This document shows, piece after piece, positions 34,512 through 43,722 of a stretch of 64,000 nt of DNA. The stretch spans positions 9,525-73,524 of the forward strand of contig JAPPDJ010000041.1 of NCBI GenBank assembly GCA_028824555.1. Reading direction: 5' to 3'. The DNA is from Gammaproteobacteria bacterium (GTDB lineage Bacteria; Pseudomonadota; Gammaproteobacteria; Pseudomonadales; Azotimanducaceae). The notes beneath the pieces are model-generated. The model made no database searches, was not told the DNA's origin, and saw nothing but the letters and a program-made list of their open reading frames with translations. The position numbers were made by a program, and so were the translations under genes. Position 1 is the first letter of the stretch, and the number at the start of each line of letters is the position of its first letter.

Positions 34512-34637
34512 ACAGACTGCTAGGAGGCTGCGCCGTAGAAACGGCGCGGGCTTCTAGCCGGAGGGGTGAGCGAATGCGAACCCGGAGGCCAGCAGTTGCG
34601 AAGCAACTGCCGACGCGCTCGTAGAGCGCGCTAGCGC
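34512..34637 (-). repeat. Composite palindromic repeat, right (inverted) copy
   Basis: Reverse complement of the repeat at 30969-31101. It starts ACAGACTGCTAGGAGG at 34512, passes the CGCCGTAG..ACGGCG stem, GAGCGAATGCGA, the GCAGTTGC/GCAACTGC arms (34592-34610), and ends GCGCGCTAGCGC at 34637. A further partial copy (TTCTACGGCGCAGGCTCCTAG) abuts the pnp stop at about 34738-34758. Confidence 0.8.
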
Positions 34638-34754
34638 TCTCTCTACAAGCGCGCCGACGGGTTCGCTGGCGCTCGGCGTCTGGCCCCAGCCCCACCTACC
34701 TATGACGTTGCACCGTAGAATGACGCTGTCGCGCCATTTCTACGGCGCAGGCTC

Positions 34755-36890
34755 CTAGTCAGCCGCGGCGGTGTAGTTCGGCACCTCCTTCATCGAGAGC
34801 TTGATGCGGCCGCGTTCGTCGAGGTCTAGGCAGACGACGTCGATCATTTGGCCTTCCTCCAGGTAGTCGGTCACCTTTTCCACGCGCTCCTTGGCGATTT
34901 GGGAGATGTGGAGGAGGCCGTCCTTGCCCGGGAGGATGTTGATGAAGGCGCCGAAGTCGACGATTCGCTCGACGCGGCCGTGGTAGATCTTGCCGATCTC
35001 CGCCTCGGCGGTGATCTCTTCCACCCTGGCCACGGCGGCGTCGCGGGATTCGGCGCTGGTGCCGTAGATGCGGACACTGCCGTCGTCTTCGACATCCACC
35101 TCGGCGCCGGTGTCTTCGACGATGGAGCGAATCGTGGAGCCGCCCTTGCCGATGATGTCGCGAATCTTGTCCGGGTGGACCTTGAGCACCACCATCGAAG
35201 GCGCGTTCTCGGAGACGGTGGCGCGGGATTCGGTGATAGCCTTGCCCATCTCCGCGAGGATGTGCTGGCGAGCCTCGTGCGCCTGTTCGAGCGCCTGCTC
35301 CATGATCTCTTCGGTGATGCCGTCGATCTTGATGTCCATCTGCAAGGCGGTGACGCCGGCGGCGGTTCCGGCCACCTTGAAGTCCATGTCGCCGAGGTGG
35401 TCCTCGTCGCCCAGGATGTCCGTCAGCACGGCGAAGCGGTTGCCTTCCTTGACGAGGCCCATGGCGACGCCGGCAATGGGCGCCTTCATGGGAATGCCAG
35501 CATCCATGAGCGCCATGGAGGTGCCGCAGACACTCGCCATCGAGCTTGAGCCGTTGCTCTCGGTGATCTCCGAGACGACGCGGATCGTGTAGGGGAAATC
35601 CTCCACATCCGGCAGGCAGGCGCTGACGCCGCGCCGCGCCAGCCAGCCGTGACCGATCTCGCGCCGCTTCGGCGCACCCATGAAGCCTTCCTCGCCGACG
35701 CTGTAGGGCGGGAAGTTGTAGTGCAGCATGAAGGGATCCTTGCGCGAGCCCTCGAGGGCGTCGATGAGGGCGGAGTCGCGCATGGTGCCGAGGGTTGCGA
35801 CCACGATGGCCTGGGTTTCGCCGCGCTGGAAGAGGGCCGAGCCGTGGGTCTTGGGCAGCACGCCCACTTCCGCGGTGATGGGGCGCACGGTGCGCAAGTC
35901 GCGGCCGTCGATGCGGGGTTCGCCGTTCAGCACGCGGTCGCGGACGATGTTCTTCTCGATCTTGGCGAAGGCGTCGGCGACGTCTTCCTCATCGATGTCG
36001 CTCTCGCCGAGCTTGTCCACGGCGGCGTTGCGAACTGCGCGCACCTTGATCTGCCGTTCCTGCTTGTCGGTGATGCGGTAGGCGTCGCCGAGGTCGGAGC
36101 CGGCCGCCTCCTCGACGGCGGCGAGCGCTGCCTCGTTCACCGGCGGCGGATTGAAGTGCCAGCGCGGCTTGCCCGCTTCGGCGGCAAGCTCTCCGATGGT
36201 GTCGATCACCACCTGCATTTCCTGATGGCCGAACAGCACCGCGCCGAGCATCTGGTCTTCGGTGAGTTCCTTGGCTTCGGACTCCACCATGAGCACGGCG
36301 CTCTTGGTGCCGGCCACCACCATGTTGAGGTGGGAGGATTCGAGCTCCTCGTAGCCGGGGTTGAGGACGTAGCGGTCCTCGACGAAGCCCACACGCGCCG
36401 CCCCAATGGGACCGGCGAAGGGGATGCCGGAGACGGCGAGGGCCGCACTGCAGCCGATCATGGCCGGGATGTCCGGGTCCATGTCCTTGTCCACGCTCAT
36501 CACCGTGGGGATCACCTGTACCGCGTTCATGAAGCCCTTGGGGAAGAGGGGGCGGATGGGGCGGTCGATCAGCCGTGAGGTGAGGGTTTCCTTGTCGCTC
36601 GGACGCCCCTCCCGGCGCAGGAAACCGCCCGGGATGCGCCCGGCGGCGTAGGTCTTCTCCTGGTAGTTCACCGTGAGCGGGAAGAAATCCTGCGCCGGAT
36701 TGGTCTTGGGGTTGGCCACCACGGTGCAGAGCACCACGGTGTCGCCGACTGACGCCATGACGGCACCGGTGGCCTGGCGGGCTATGCGATTGGTTTCGAG
36801 GACGACCTGATGGCCGCCGTATTCAAACGTCTTCTTTGTACTCAAGTTCCTGTTGCTCCTGTCGTTTCCGTCTTTCGTTTCCGTGTTCAT
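34755..36890 (-). CDS. pnp: Polyribonucleotide nucleotidyltransferase (PNPase)
   Basis: 3'-to-5' phosphorolytic exoribonuclease, trimeric, part of the RNA degradosome in many proteobacteria. From ATG 36890 it is 711 residues, the same as E. coli. Two RNase PH-like domains (first: [33 protein letters not shown]; second: [35 protein letters not shown]) flank an alpha-helical linker. They are followed by KH ([20 protein letters not shown]) and S1 ([26 protein letters not shown]) domains. TTG 36845 has AGGAG..AGGAAC upstream and would give the more usual N-terminus [11 protein letters not shown], so it may be the true start. Last gene of the operon after rpsO, as in E. coli. Confidence 0.97.
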   Translation of the reverse strand: MNTETKDGNDRSNRNLSTKKTFEYGGHQVVLETNRIARQATGAVMASVGDTVVLCTVVANPKTNPAQDFFPLTVNYQEKTYAAGRIPGGFLRREGRPSDKETLTSRLIDRPIRPLFPKGFMNAVQVIPTVMSVDKDMDPDIPAMIGCSAALAVSGIPFAGPIGAARVGFVEDRYVLNPGYEELESSHLNMVVAGTKSAVLMVESEAKELTEDQMLGAVLFGHQEMQVVIDTIGELAAEAGKPRWHFNPPPVNEAALAAVEEAAGSDLGDAYRITDKQERQIKVRAVRNAAVDKLGESDIDEEDVADAFAKIEKNIVRDRVLNGEPRIDGRDLRTVRPITAEVGVLPKTHGSALFQRGETQAIVVATLGTMRDSALIDALEGSRKDPFMLHYNFPPYSVGEEGFMGAPKRREIGHGWLARRGVSACLPDVEDFPYTIRVVSEITESNGSSSMASVCGTSMALMDAGIPMKAPIAGVAMGLVKEGNRFAVLTDILGDEDHLGDMDFKVAGTAAGVTALQMDIKIDGITEEIMEQALEQAHEARQHILAEMGKAITESRATVSENAPSMVVLKVHPDKIRDIIGKGGSTIRSIVEDTGAEVDVEDDGSVRIYGTSAESRDAAVARVEEITAEAEIGKIYHGRVERIVDFGAFINILPGKDGLLHISQIAKERVEKVTDYLEEGQMIDVVCLDLDERGRIKLSMKEVPNYTAAAD

Positions 36891-36908
36891 GCGCCTTGGG
36901 GCGCGTTT

Positions 36909-36930
36909 GGCAGCTCGGTCGTGAGCTGCT
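36909..36930 (-). promoter_or_regulatory. Stem-loop in the rpsO-pnp leader
   Basis: Seven-bp inverted repeat GCAGCTC/GAGCTGC with a 6-nt loop, about 20 bases upstream of the pnp ATG within the 130-bp rpsO-pnp spacer. In E. coli the pnp leader is a stem cut by RNase III and controlled by PNPase. This is a possible but unproven counterpart. Confidence 0.35.
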
Positions 36931-37024
36931 GGTTTGTGGCCGGCCTTGGTGCGGCTTTGCCCCCCTCCCAAAGACCTCTGGTTCTCCAAATCCCCAAGAG
37001 GGAAGTGATGGGAGGGAAGGGCCG

Positions 37025-37294
37025 TTAGCGGCGCAGGCCCAGGCGGCCGATAAGCTCGGTGTAGCGGGCTTGGTCCTTGCCCCTCAGATAGTCGAGCAGT
37101 TTGCGGCGCTGGTTCACCATGCGGATCAGGCCGCGGCGCGAGTGATGGTCCTTGCCATGATCGCGGAAGTGGCTTTGCAGCGCGTTGATGTTGTGCGTGA
37201 GCAAGGCCACCTGAACTTCCGGCGAGCCGGTGTCGTTCTCCCCACGCGCGTATTCCGAGACGATCTGTCCCTTTGCTTCGGCAGTCAATGCCAT
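37025..37294 (-). CDS. rpsO: 30S ribosomal protein S15 (uS15)
   Basis: An 89-residue primary rRNA-binding protein of the 30S platform, standard length. Signatures: [51 protein letters not shown] and the terminal [13 protein letters not shown] 37294 has GGGAG at 7-nt spacing. It lies between truB and pnp, the conserved order in proteobacteria. A 76-bp gap to truB could hold its own promoter, but none is obvious. Confidence 0.98.
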   Translation of the reverse strand: MALTAEAKGQIVSEYARGENDTGSPEVQVALLTHNINALQSHFRDHGKDHHSRRGLIRMVNQRRKLLDYLRGKDQARYTELIGRLGLRR

Positions 37295-37370
37295 TTGGTT
37301 GCTCCCTGAATATGCGTACTTGCCCTTCCTTGGGCGTTTTGGGAACGACGGATACCACGCATATCTGCAG

Positions 37371-38294
37371 TCATCCGCCGCCATTGCCGACGAGCCGCCT
37401 TGGGGCCACCCGTCCATCTTCCAGAATTTCGCCAACGCCGACGAAGCGGTCTTCACCGGCTTCGTGCTCCGCCAGCCGCACCCAGCCGGACGCGGGCGCA
37501 TGCGGCACCTGCACCGGCTGGCCTTGCTTCACATACCACGCCGTGGCGGTGGTGAGCGCCACGCACGGCCACTCCCGCACGGCGCTCGACACCGGCTGCA
37601 GCATGGCATCGAGGCGGCCTTCTTCGTGGGCGCTTTCGAGTGCCTCGAAGGTTACGAGGTCCGCTTCGCCGTACGGCCCCGCTTGGGTCCGTCGCAGTTC
37701 TGACACATGCGCGCCGCAACCGAGTGCCTGGCCCAGGTCTTCGGCAATGGTGCGCACATAGGTGCCCTTGCTGCAATGAATGTCGAGCGTGAGCAGGTCG
37801 TCCGTGAAATCGACGATGCGGTTCTCGAACACCGTCACCGGACGAGCCTCGCGCTCCACCTCGATGCCTTGTCGCGCGAGCTTGTACAGCGGCTGCCCCT
37901 GGTGCTTGACGGCGGAGTACATGGACGGAACCTGCTCGAACTCGCCGCGAAACGCCTCGAGCGCCGCATCCACCCGGGCGCGGTCGATGCCTTCGACGCT
38001 TGCCGTGGCGATCACTTCGCCATCGGCATCGCCGCTGTCGGTGGCGATGCCAAGGCGCACGCAGGTGAAGTATCTCTTGTCGGAATCGAGCAAGAACTGC
38101 GAGAACCGGGTGGCGGCGCCGAGGCACAGCGGCAGGACGCCCGTGGCGAGCGGGTCAAGGCTGCCGGTGTGGCCCACCTTGCGGGCGCGAAACAGCCGCT
38201 TCACCCGTTGCACCGCCTCGTTCGAGGTGATGCCCGTGGGCTTGTCGAGCGCCAACATGCCATGCACGTCGCGGCCGCGCGAGCGCCTACGCAT
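37371..38294 (-). CDS. truB: tRNA pseudouridine-55 synthase
   Basis: Isomerises U55 in the T-loop of tRNAs. The 307-residue protein has the TruB core: [22 protein letters not shown], the catalytic Asp in [13 protein letters not shown], the YxxxK-like [18 protein letters not shown], and [27 protein letters not shown]. The C-terminal segment (WVRLAEHEA...GVGEIL) is the small PUA-like end. Its ATG lies 8 bases inside the 3' end of rbfA, so the two overlap. Confidence 0.97.
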   Translation of the reverse strand: MRRRSRGRDVHGMLALDKPTGITSNEAVQRVKRLFRARKVGHTGSLDPLATGVLPLCLGAATRFSQFLLDSDKRYFTCVRLGIATDSGDADGEVIATASVEGIDRARVDAALEAFRGEFEQVPSMYSAVKHQGQPLYKLARQGIEVEREARPVTVFENRIVDFTDDLLTLDIHCSKGTYVRTIAEDLGQALGCGAHVSELRRTQAGPYGEADLVTFEALESAHEEGRLDAMLQPVSSAVREWPCVALTTATAWYVKQGQPVQVPHAPASGWVRLAEHEAGEDRFVGVGEILEDGRVAPRRLVGNGGG

Positions 38295-38682
38295 GGGGAT
38301 CTCCCGCCGCCGTCGGTTCGTTGCGGCGTCGGTCGGCGTTCAACGCTGTCTGGATGAGCGCCTCCATTCGAGGTCCCTCCACCATGGCGCGGTCGTAATG
38401 GAACCGGAGCCGGGGCGTAGTGCGCATGCTGTGGCGACGTGCCACTTCCGAACGCAGGAAGCCAGCGGCGCGATTCAACGTTGCCACCAGTTCGCTGCGC
38501 GACGGCTCGTCTTCGGTCTCGATGGACGAGACATACACGTCCGCCCAACTGAGATCCCGACTCACGCGAGCATCGGTCACAGAGAGCAGGCGCACGCGCG
38601 GGTCCCGCATCCGCTGGCTGACGATTCCCGCTAGTTCTTCTCGGATGAAATCGGCGACCCGGTTCGCGCGTTCGGGGCTCAT
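38287..38682 (-). CDS. rbfA: Ribosome-binding factor A
   Basis: A 131-residue KH-fold factor for late maturation of the 30S subunit and the 17S-to-16S rRNA end. The sequence follows the family throughout: [58 protein letters not shown]. The ATG overlaps the infB stop (ATGA), and its own end overlaps truB, so translation is coupled across infB-rbfA-truB. The family often has about 120-135 residues. Confidence 0.96.
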   Translation of the reverse strand: MSPERANRVADFIREELAGIVSQRMRDPRVRLLSVTDARVSRDLSWADVYVSSIETEDEPSRSELVATLNRAAGFLRSEVARRHSMRTTPRLRFHYDRAMVEGPRMEALIQTALNADRRRNEPTAAGDPHA

Positions 38683-41246
38683 AGCGCCCGCGCGACTTCC
38701 CTGGAGTCGAAGACTTCGATCTTGTCTCCCGCCCGTACGTCGTTGTAGTTGCGCACGCCAATGCCGCATTCAAGGCCGCCGCGCACTTCCATGACGTCGT
38801 CCTTGAAGCGACGCAGCGATTCGAGCTCGCCCTCGTAGATCACCACGTTGTCGCGCAGGACGCGAATCTTCTTGTTCCGGAACACCGCGCCTTCGAGCAC
38901 CATGCAGCCGGCCACCTGGCCGAAGCGAGGCGAACGGAACACGTCGCGCACCTCGGCGGTGCCAACGATCTCCTCGCGCACTTCCGGTTCGAGCATGCCT
39001 TCGAGAATCTGCTTGATGTCGTCAACGAGTTCGTAGATGACGCTGTAGTAGCGCAAGTCCATGCCTTCGCGCTCGATGATCGCCTTGGCGGCGTTGTCGG
39101 CGCGGGTGTTGAAGCCGAAGATGGCGGCGCCGTAGGTGAGCGCCATGTTGGCGTCCGATTCCGTGATGCCGCCGACACCGGAACCCAGGATGTTCACCGC
39201 CACCTCGTCGTTGCCGATCTCGGCACAGGCCTGGACGATGGCCTCGAGACTGCCGCGCACGTCGGCCTTCAGCACCAGCTTAAGCACGCGTTTCTCGCCC
39301 TTGCCGAGGTTGGCGAACATGCTCTCGAGGGTGGCGGCCTTTTGCGTGGCGAGGCGCTGCTCCTGGCTCCTGTCGGCGCGGAACTCGGCGAGTTCCCTTG
39401 CCTTGCGCTCGTCGGTCACCACCGAAAAGCTGTCGCCGGCGCCGGGCGTGCCGTTGAGGCCAAGCACTTCCACGGGCGTCGAAGGCGCAGCGTCTGCCGC
39501 GGCTTCGCCACGATCGTTCATCATGGCGCGGACGCGGCCGAAGCATTCGCCGGCGATGATGACGTCGCCCTTGCGCAGGGTGCCGTTCTGCACCAGCACG
39601 GTGGCGACGGGGCCGCGACCGCGGTCCAGCCGCGACTCGATCACCGTGCCCCGCCCCGGGGCATCCTGCACGGCGGCCAACTCCAAGAGTTCCGCCTGCA
39701 GGGTGATGGCTTCGAGCAGAGTGTCGATGCCCTGGCCCGTCTCCGCCGACACTTCGACGAATTGGGTGTCGCCGCCCCAGTCCTCGGGAATGACATCGAG
39801 CGCGGACAGTTCGTTCTTTACCCGCTCCGGGTCTGCGCCTTCGAGATCCATCTTGTTCACGGCGACGATCAGCGGCACCTCGGCGGCGCGGGAGTGATTC
39901 ACCGCTTCCTCGGTCTGCGGCATCACGCCATCGTCGGCAGCCACCACCAAGATCACGATGTCGGTGGAACTCGCGCCCCGGGCGCGCATGGCCGAGAACG
40001 CAGCGTGGCCGGGCGTGTCGATGAAGCTGATGTTGCCGTGGTCGGTTTCGACGTGGTAGGCGCCGATGTGCTGGGTGATGCCGCCAGCCTCTCCGGCGAC
40101 TACGCGGGTGTGGCGGATGTAGTCGAGGAGCGATGTCTTGCCGTGGTCCACATGCCCCATGACGGTGACCACGGGTGGCCGTGATTGCGCCTTGCCCTCC
40201 ACCTGCAACGACTGTTCGTGCTGCTGCTCGATGGCGTCTTCGGCGATGAGCTTGACGGTGTGCCCCATCTCCTCGACCACCAGCACCGCGGTGTCTTGAT
40301 CCAAGGGCTGATTGATGGTGGCCATCACCCCCATGCCCATCAGCGTCTTGATGACCTCGCCAGCCTTGACGCTCATGCGCTGGGCCAATTCGCCAACGGA
40401 CACCACCGCACCGAGTTCGACTTCCCGCGAGGTGATCTCCTGCGGCGTGAACTCGCCCCCCTGACGTTCGATGGAAAGCGGCTGACCACGCCTCTTGGCG
40501 CGGCGGCTTTCCTTCTTCAGGGAAAGTTCGCGGCGGCGGGTGCGACCGTCGCCGAAGTCGTCGCTGCGGCGCGTCTTGTCGCGGCGATCGCCGCTGCGGG
40601 CCGGCCCTTTGCCGGGGGCGCGACGATTGCCACTCTCGGCGGCACGGGCAGCGGCCTGCGCCTTGGCGGCGGCTTCGGCAGCCGCCGTCGCCGGGTCTTG
40701 CTCGGCTTCCTTCGCCGCGGCACGAGCGGCCTCTTCGGCTTCCTTGGCCTGCCGCGCAGCCAGCTCCTCGGCCTCGCGCCGGGCCTGTTCGATCTTGGCT
40801 TCCTCTGCCCGGCGCGCTTCTTCGGCCTGGCGTCGTGCCTCCTGCTGACGTGCCTGCTCGGCTTCCTTGCGCCGCGCTTCCTCCGCGCGAATGCGTTCCG
40901 CCTCGTTCTCGGCCTCTGCTGGCCTCGGTGCTGCGGCCGGCGCTTCCGCCGGGCGCTTGGCATAGCTGCGCTTGCGGCGCATTTCGACCTTCACGGCAGG
41001 GCCGCGACCGCCTTTACCGGTGCGCAGGGTGCCGGACATGCGTCGCTTGACGGTGACGCGCTTGGGGGCACTGGCCGTCTGTCCGTGGGCGTTCTTGAGG
41101 TGGACGAGCAACTGCTGCTTTTGCTCGTCCGAAACGAGATCGGCTTCGGCATTGTGCGGCAGGCCGGCTTCCTGCATTTGCTGCAGGAGTCGGGCCACGG
41201 GAACCTTCACCGTGTCTGCCAATGACTTGACCGTTACCTCGGGCAT
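38679..41246 (-). CDS. infB: Translation initiation factor IF-2
   Basis: GTPase that brings fMet-tRNA to the 30S subunit. The 855-residue protein has an N-terminal IF2_N fold (residues 1-50, [21 protein letters not shown]) and a long Ala/Glu/Arg-rich helical linker (about 90-210). A second IF2_N segment is near 275-330. The G domain has GHVDHGKT (364-371), DTPGHAAF and NKMD, and domains II-IV follow to the C-terminus. Lengths and order match proteobacterial IF-2. The linker's repetitive EEARR/AEEA runs suggest a coiled coil. It sits between nusA and rbfA, with the standard ATGA overlap to rbfA. Confidence 0.98.
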   Translation of the reverse strand: MPEVTVKSLADTVKVPVARLLQQMQEAGLPHNAEADLVSDEQKQQLLVHLKNAHGQTASAPKRVTVKRRMSGTLRTGKGGRGPAVKVEMRRKRSYAKRPAEAPAAAPRPAEAENEAERIRAEEARRKEAEQARQQEARRQAEEARRAEEAKIEQARREAEELAARQAKEAEEAARAAAKEAEQDPATAAAEAAAKAQAAARAAESGNRRAPGKGPARSGDRRDKTRRSDDFGDGRTRRRELSLKKESRRAKRRGQPLSIERQGGEFTPQEITSREVELGAVVSVGELAQRMSVKAGEVIKTLMGMGVMATINQPLDQDTAVLVVEEMGHTVKLIAEDAIEQQHEQSLQVEGKAQSRPPVVTVMGHVDHGKTSLLDYIRHTRVVAGEAGGITQHIGAYHVETDHGNISFIDTPGHAAFSAMRARGASSTDIVILVVAADDGVMPQTEEAVNHSRAAEVPLIVAVNKMDLEGADPERVKNELSALDVIPEDWGGDTQFVEVSAETGQGIDTLLEAITLQAELLELAAVQDAPGRGTVIESRLDRGRGPVATVLVQNGTLRKGDVIIAGECFGRVRAMMNDRGEAAADAAPSTPVEVLGLNGTPGAGDSFSVVTDERKARELAEFRADRSQEQRLATQKAATLESMFANLGKGEKRVLKLVLKADVRGSLEAIVQACAEIGNDEVAVNILGSGVGGITESDANMALTYGAAIFGFNTRADNAAKAIIEREGMDLRYYSVIYELVDDIKQILEGMLEPEVREEIVGTAEVRDVFRSPRFGQVAGCMVLEGAVFRNKKIRVLRDNVVIYEGELESLRRFKDDVMEVRGGLECGIGVRNYNDVRAGDKIEVFDSREVARAL

Positions 41247-41296
41247 TCGCTTCCCCTACTCTTGCCGGCCTTTGCCGGCACCGACGGCGCCACGCG

Positions 41297-42796
41297 TCAT
41301 TCGTCGTCGTCCTCGAACCACGGCGCCCGCGCCGCCATAATGAGTTCTCCGGCACGCTCGTCGCCGATGGTCTCGTCGATCTCCAAGAGGTCGGCAATCG
41401 CGAGTTCCGCCAAGTCCTCCATCGTCACCACGCCGCTGCCGGCGAGCTTTTGCGCGAGTTCCTGCGTCATGCCCTCCATGCCGAGCAAGTCCTCGGCCGG
41501 CGCCTGATTGCCCATTTCCTTCGATAGGAGCGCATCCTTGGCGCGGTTGCGGAGCTCTTCGACCAGGTCTTCGTCGAAGCCTTCGATGTTGCGCAGTTCC
41601 TCGATGGGGACATAGGCCACCTCGTCCACGGAAGTGAACCCCTCCTCCACCAGGATGGTGGCGACGTCTTCGTCCACCGACAGCGCCGCCTTGAAGTTCT
41701 CGATGTAGCCGAGCGCCTCTTCCTGCTGTTTCTGCGCCGCGTCTTCCTCGGTCATCACCTTGAGGTTCCAGCCGGTGAGCTCGCTCGCAAGGCGCACGTT
41801 CTGGCCGCCACGACCGATGGCCTGGGCGAGGTTGTCCTCGGCGACGGCGATGTCCATGGTGCGGGTCTCCTCGTCCACGACGATGGACTGCACCTCGGCC
41901 GGCGACATGGCGTTGATGGCAAGCTGGGCCGGGTTTTCGTCCCACAGCACCACATCGATCTTCTCGCCGGCGAGCTCGCCGGACACGGCCTGCACGCGGG
42001 AGCCGCGCATCCCGACGCAGGCACCGACGGCATCGATGCGGCCGTCGTTGGTGCGCACGGCAACCTTGGCGCGGGAGCCCGGATCCCTGGCGGCGCTGCG
42101 GATTTCGATCACGTCCTCGGCGATCTCCGGCACTTCGATCTTGAACAGCTCAATCAGCATTCGGGGCGAGGTGCGCGACAGGATGAGCTGGGGCCCGCGG
42201 GCTTCGGGGCGCACCTCAAGCAGCAGCGAGCGCACGCGTTCGCCGATCCGGAAGGTCTCGCGGGGAATCAGGTATTCGCGCAGCAAGATGGCTTCTGCGT
42301 TGTTGCCGAGATCGACGATCACGTTGTCGCGCGAGGTTTTCTTTACCGTGCCGCTGACCAGTTCGCTCACCCTCGGCAGGTATTCCTCGTACACCTGCGC
42401 CCGTTCCGCCTCCCGCACCTTCTGGAAGATGACCTGCTTCGCGGTCTGCGCCGCGATGCGGCCGAACTCGACCGAATCCACGGGCACTTCATAGACATCG
42501 CCGATGCTGAGTGCGGCATCCTTTTCACGGGCTTCCTCGGGGGTGAGCTCGGCGTCCGGGTTGACCTCTTCCTCTTCCTCAAGCTCCCGGTTCGGATCCA
42601 GCACCCGCCAGCAGCGGAACGTCTCGTAGCTGCCGCTCTCGCGGTCGATGGCTACCCGGAACTCGGCATTGTCGCGGCTCTTCTTCTTGGTTGCCATCGC
42701 CAGCGCCGACTCGATGGCGCCGAAGATGACGTCCTTGGGGACGCCCTTTTCCGCCGAAACGGAATCGACAACCATCAGGACTTCCTTTTCGTTCAT
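41297..42796 (-). CDS. nusA: Transcription termination/antitermination protein NusA
   Basis: RNA-polymerase-binding factor for pausing, termination and antitermination. At 499 residues it matches E. coli (495). The order is an N-terminal RNAP-binding domain (MNEKEVLMVVDSVSAEKGVPKDVIFGAIESALAMATKK), S1 (VSGTVKKTSRDNVIVDLG), and two KH domains (VGACVGMRGSRVQAVSGEL and IGRGGQNVRLASELTGW). Two C-terminal acidic helix-hairpin-helix repeats follow (VATILVEEGFTSVDEVAYVP and LAQKLAGSGVVTMEDLAEL). The two acidic repeats are the gammaproteobacterial type that contacts the alpha subunit. It lies 50 bases from infB and 15 from rimP. Confidence 0.98.
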   Translation of the reverse strand: MNEKEVLMVVDSVSAEKGVPKDVIFGAIESALAMATKKKSRDNAEFRVAIDRESGSYETFRCWRVLDPNRELEEEEEVNPDAELTPEEAREKDAALSIGDVYEVPVDSVEFGRIAAQTAKQVIFQKVREAERAQVYEEYLPRVSELVSGTVKKTSRDNVIVDLGNNAEAILLREYLIPRETFRIGERVRSLLLEVRPEARGPQLILSRTSPRMLIELFKIEVPEIAEDVIEIRSAARDPGSRAKVAVRTNDGRIDAVGACVGMRGSRVQAVSGELAGEKIDVVLWDENPAQLAINAMSPAEVQSIVVDEETRTMDIAVAEDNLAQAIGRGGQNVRLASELTGWNLKVMTEEDAAQKQQEEALGYIENFKAALSVDEDVATILVEEGFTSVDEVAYVPIEELRNIEGFDEDLVEELRNRAKDALLSKEMGNQAPAEDLLGMEGMTQELAQKLAGSGVVTMEDLAELAIADLLEIDETIGDERAGELIMAARAPWFEDDDE

Positions 42797-42811
42797 GGCA
42801 CCCCCAAAAGG

Positions 42812-43345
42812 CTATCGACCGGCACTCGCCACGGCCGGACGGTCATGGGCAACGTCGGCGGCACCCGAGTCCGGGGCTTCGGAGGCGAAGTCCGGGACGA
42901 TGCGGGTGCGGCGAATCTGGCTCAAGGGGAGGAGATATTCGTCCTCCCCGATGCGAACGACGACGTCTTCCCCCTCAACGCCAGCGAGGAGGCCAACGAA
43001 GCGGCGACGGCCCTCGAACGGAAAGGCGAGGCGTACATCCACCTGTTCGCCTTGAGAGCCCTCGTAGTGCTCGCGCCGAAACAGCACCCGATCAAGGCCC
43101 GGCGAGGAAATCTCCAGCCGATACTTCGTTGCAATGGGGTCTTCCACGTCGAGAAGCGCACTCACTTGGCCGCTCACGCGTTCGCAATCGTCGAGGGTAA
43201 CGTCGCCACCGTCCGCGCCGTCGATGAACACGCGCAAGAGCGCCGAACCACCGCGAGGGCGGAACTCGACGCCCCAGATCTCGCAGCCGAGGGCGCGAAT
43301 GGTCGGCGCCAGCATGGCTTCGATCTGCCGTTCCGTTGCGCTCAA
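42812..43345 (-). CDS. rimP: Ribosome maturation factor RimP
   Basis: Factor for 30S maturation, typically the gene before nusA. The chosen TTG start (43345) has AAAGGGGG at 5-nt spacing and gives the usual N-terminus (MSATERQIEAMLAPTIRALGCEIWGVEF), 177 residues. An in-frame ATG at 43390 would add 15 residues without family similarity. Core motifs: LLRVFIDG..GGDVTLDDCERVSGQVSALLDVEDPI, YRLEISSPGLDRVLFRREHY, and the C-terminal Sm-like domain. The last about 25 residues are an Ala/Asp-rich tail. The leader contains a terminator-like stem (43408-43433). Confidence 0.93.
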   Translation of the reverse strand: MSATERQIEAMLAPTIRALGCEIWGVEFRPRGGSALLRVFIDGADGGDVTLDDCERVSGQVSALLDVEDPIATKYRLEISSPGLDRVLFRREHYEGSQGEQVDVRLAFPFEGRRRFVGLLAGVEGEDVVVRIGEDEYLLPLSQIRRTRIVPDFASEAPDSGAADVAHDRPAVASAGR

Positions 43346-43407
43346 AGAGCCCCCTTTCGTTCTCTCCGGGCCATCCGTTTCCGCTGGCATTGCCTGCCAA
43401 CGCGCAC

Positions 43408-43433
43408 AAAAAATGGGCGAACAAACGCCCATC
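43408..43433 (-). terminator. Rho-independent terminator or attenuator between tRNA-fMet and rimP
   Basis: On the minus strand the arms ATGGGCG/CGCCCAT enclose a 6-nt loop and run straight into six U residues, a textbook intrinsic terminator. It lies downstream of the tRNA and 63 bases before the rimP start, so it could separate abundant tRNA from the protein operon or attenuate read-through, as described for the E. coli metY-rimP junction. Confidence 0.75.
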
Positions 43434-43552
43434 GGAGGTGCCGGCAAAGCGCGCCACCTCCTCTGACGCGGCGCGCTTACCAACTCGGACCTGCCGCCTC
43501 ACAAAGGCGCCAAGACCCATTCAGAAGGACCTGCAAGCAGGCCCATCGGTTT

Positions 43553-43629
43553 TGGTAGCGGGGGTAGGATTTGAACCTACGACCTTTGGGTTATGAGCCC
43601 AATGAGCTACCAGACTGCTCCACCCCGCA
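43553..43629 (-). tRNA. metY: Initiator tRNA-fMet (CAU)
   Basis: A 77-nt gene with encoded CCA. The acceptor stem GCGGGG/CCCCGC pairs at positions 2-7/66-71. Position 1 is U and position 72 is U, so the 1-72 pair is missing, the hallmark of an initiator. The anticodon arm GGGCUCAUAACCC carries the three G-C pairs needed for P-site selection. D arm and T arm (GGUUCAAAUCC) are normal. E. coli has C1/A72; U1/U72 is a variant mismatch. A small CCTGC/GCAGG stem lies just downstream (43530-43541). Confidence 0.97.
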
Positions 43630-43640
43630 TCAGGCGGCGG

Positions 43641-43668
43641 ATTATAGGCGAGGCACCGCCGAACGCAA
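43641..43668 (-). promoter_or_regulatory. Sigma70 promoter of the metY-nusA-infB-pnp operon
   Basis: On the minus strand TTGCGT (-35, 43663-43668), 16-bp spacer, TATAAT (-10, 43641-43646). Transcription would start about 5 bases before the mature tRNA end. The bases after -10 are a GC-rich discriminator (CCGCCGCC), typical of stable-RNA promoters under stringent control. Confidence 0.85.
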
Positions 43669-43722
43669 CCGCAGATTTCGCCCGGTGCGGGTCACCAAGC
43701 AAGCGCGGAAGCCCGTCCTTCT

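Noticed and set aside
30969-34637. Classical insertion sequence or composite transposon
   Set aside because: No transposase or recombinase frame exists between the inverted repeats and no target duplication could be confirmed by eye.
34309-34695. 128-residue minus-strand frame upstream of the ATPase pair
   Set aside because: It consists almost entirely of palindromic repeats and has no coding features.
43553-43629. Elongator tRNA-Met reading of the CAU tRNA
   Set aside because: The missing 1-72 pair and the three G-C pairs in the anticodon stem define an initiator.
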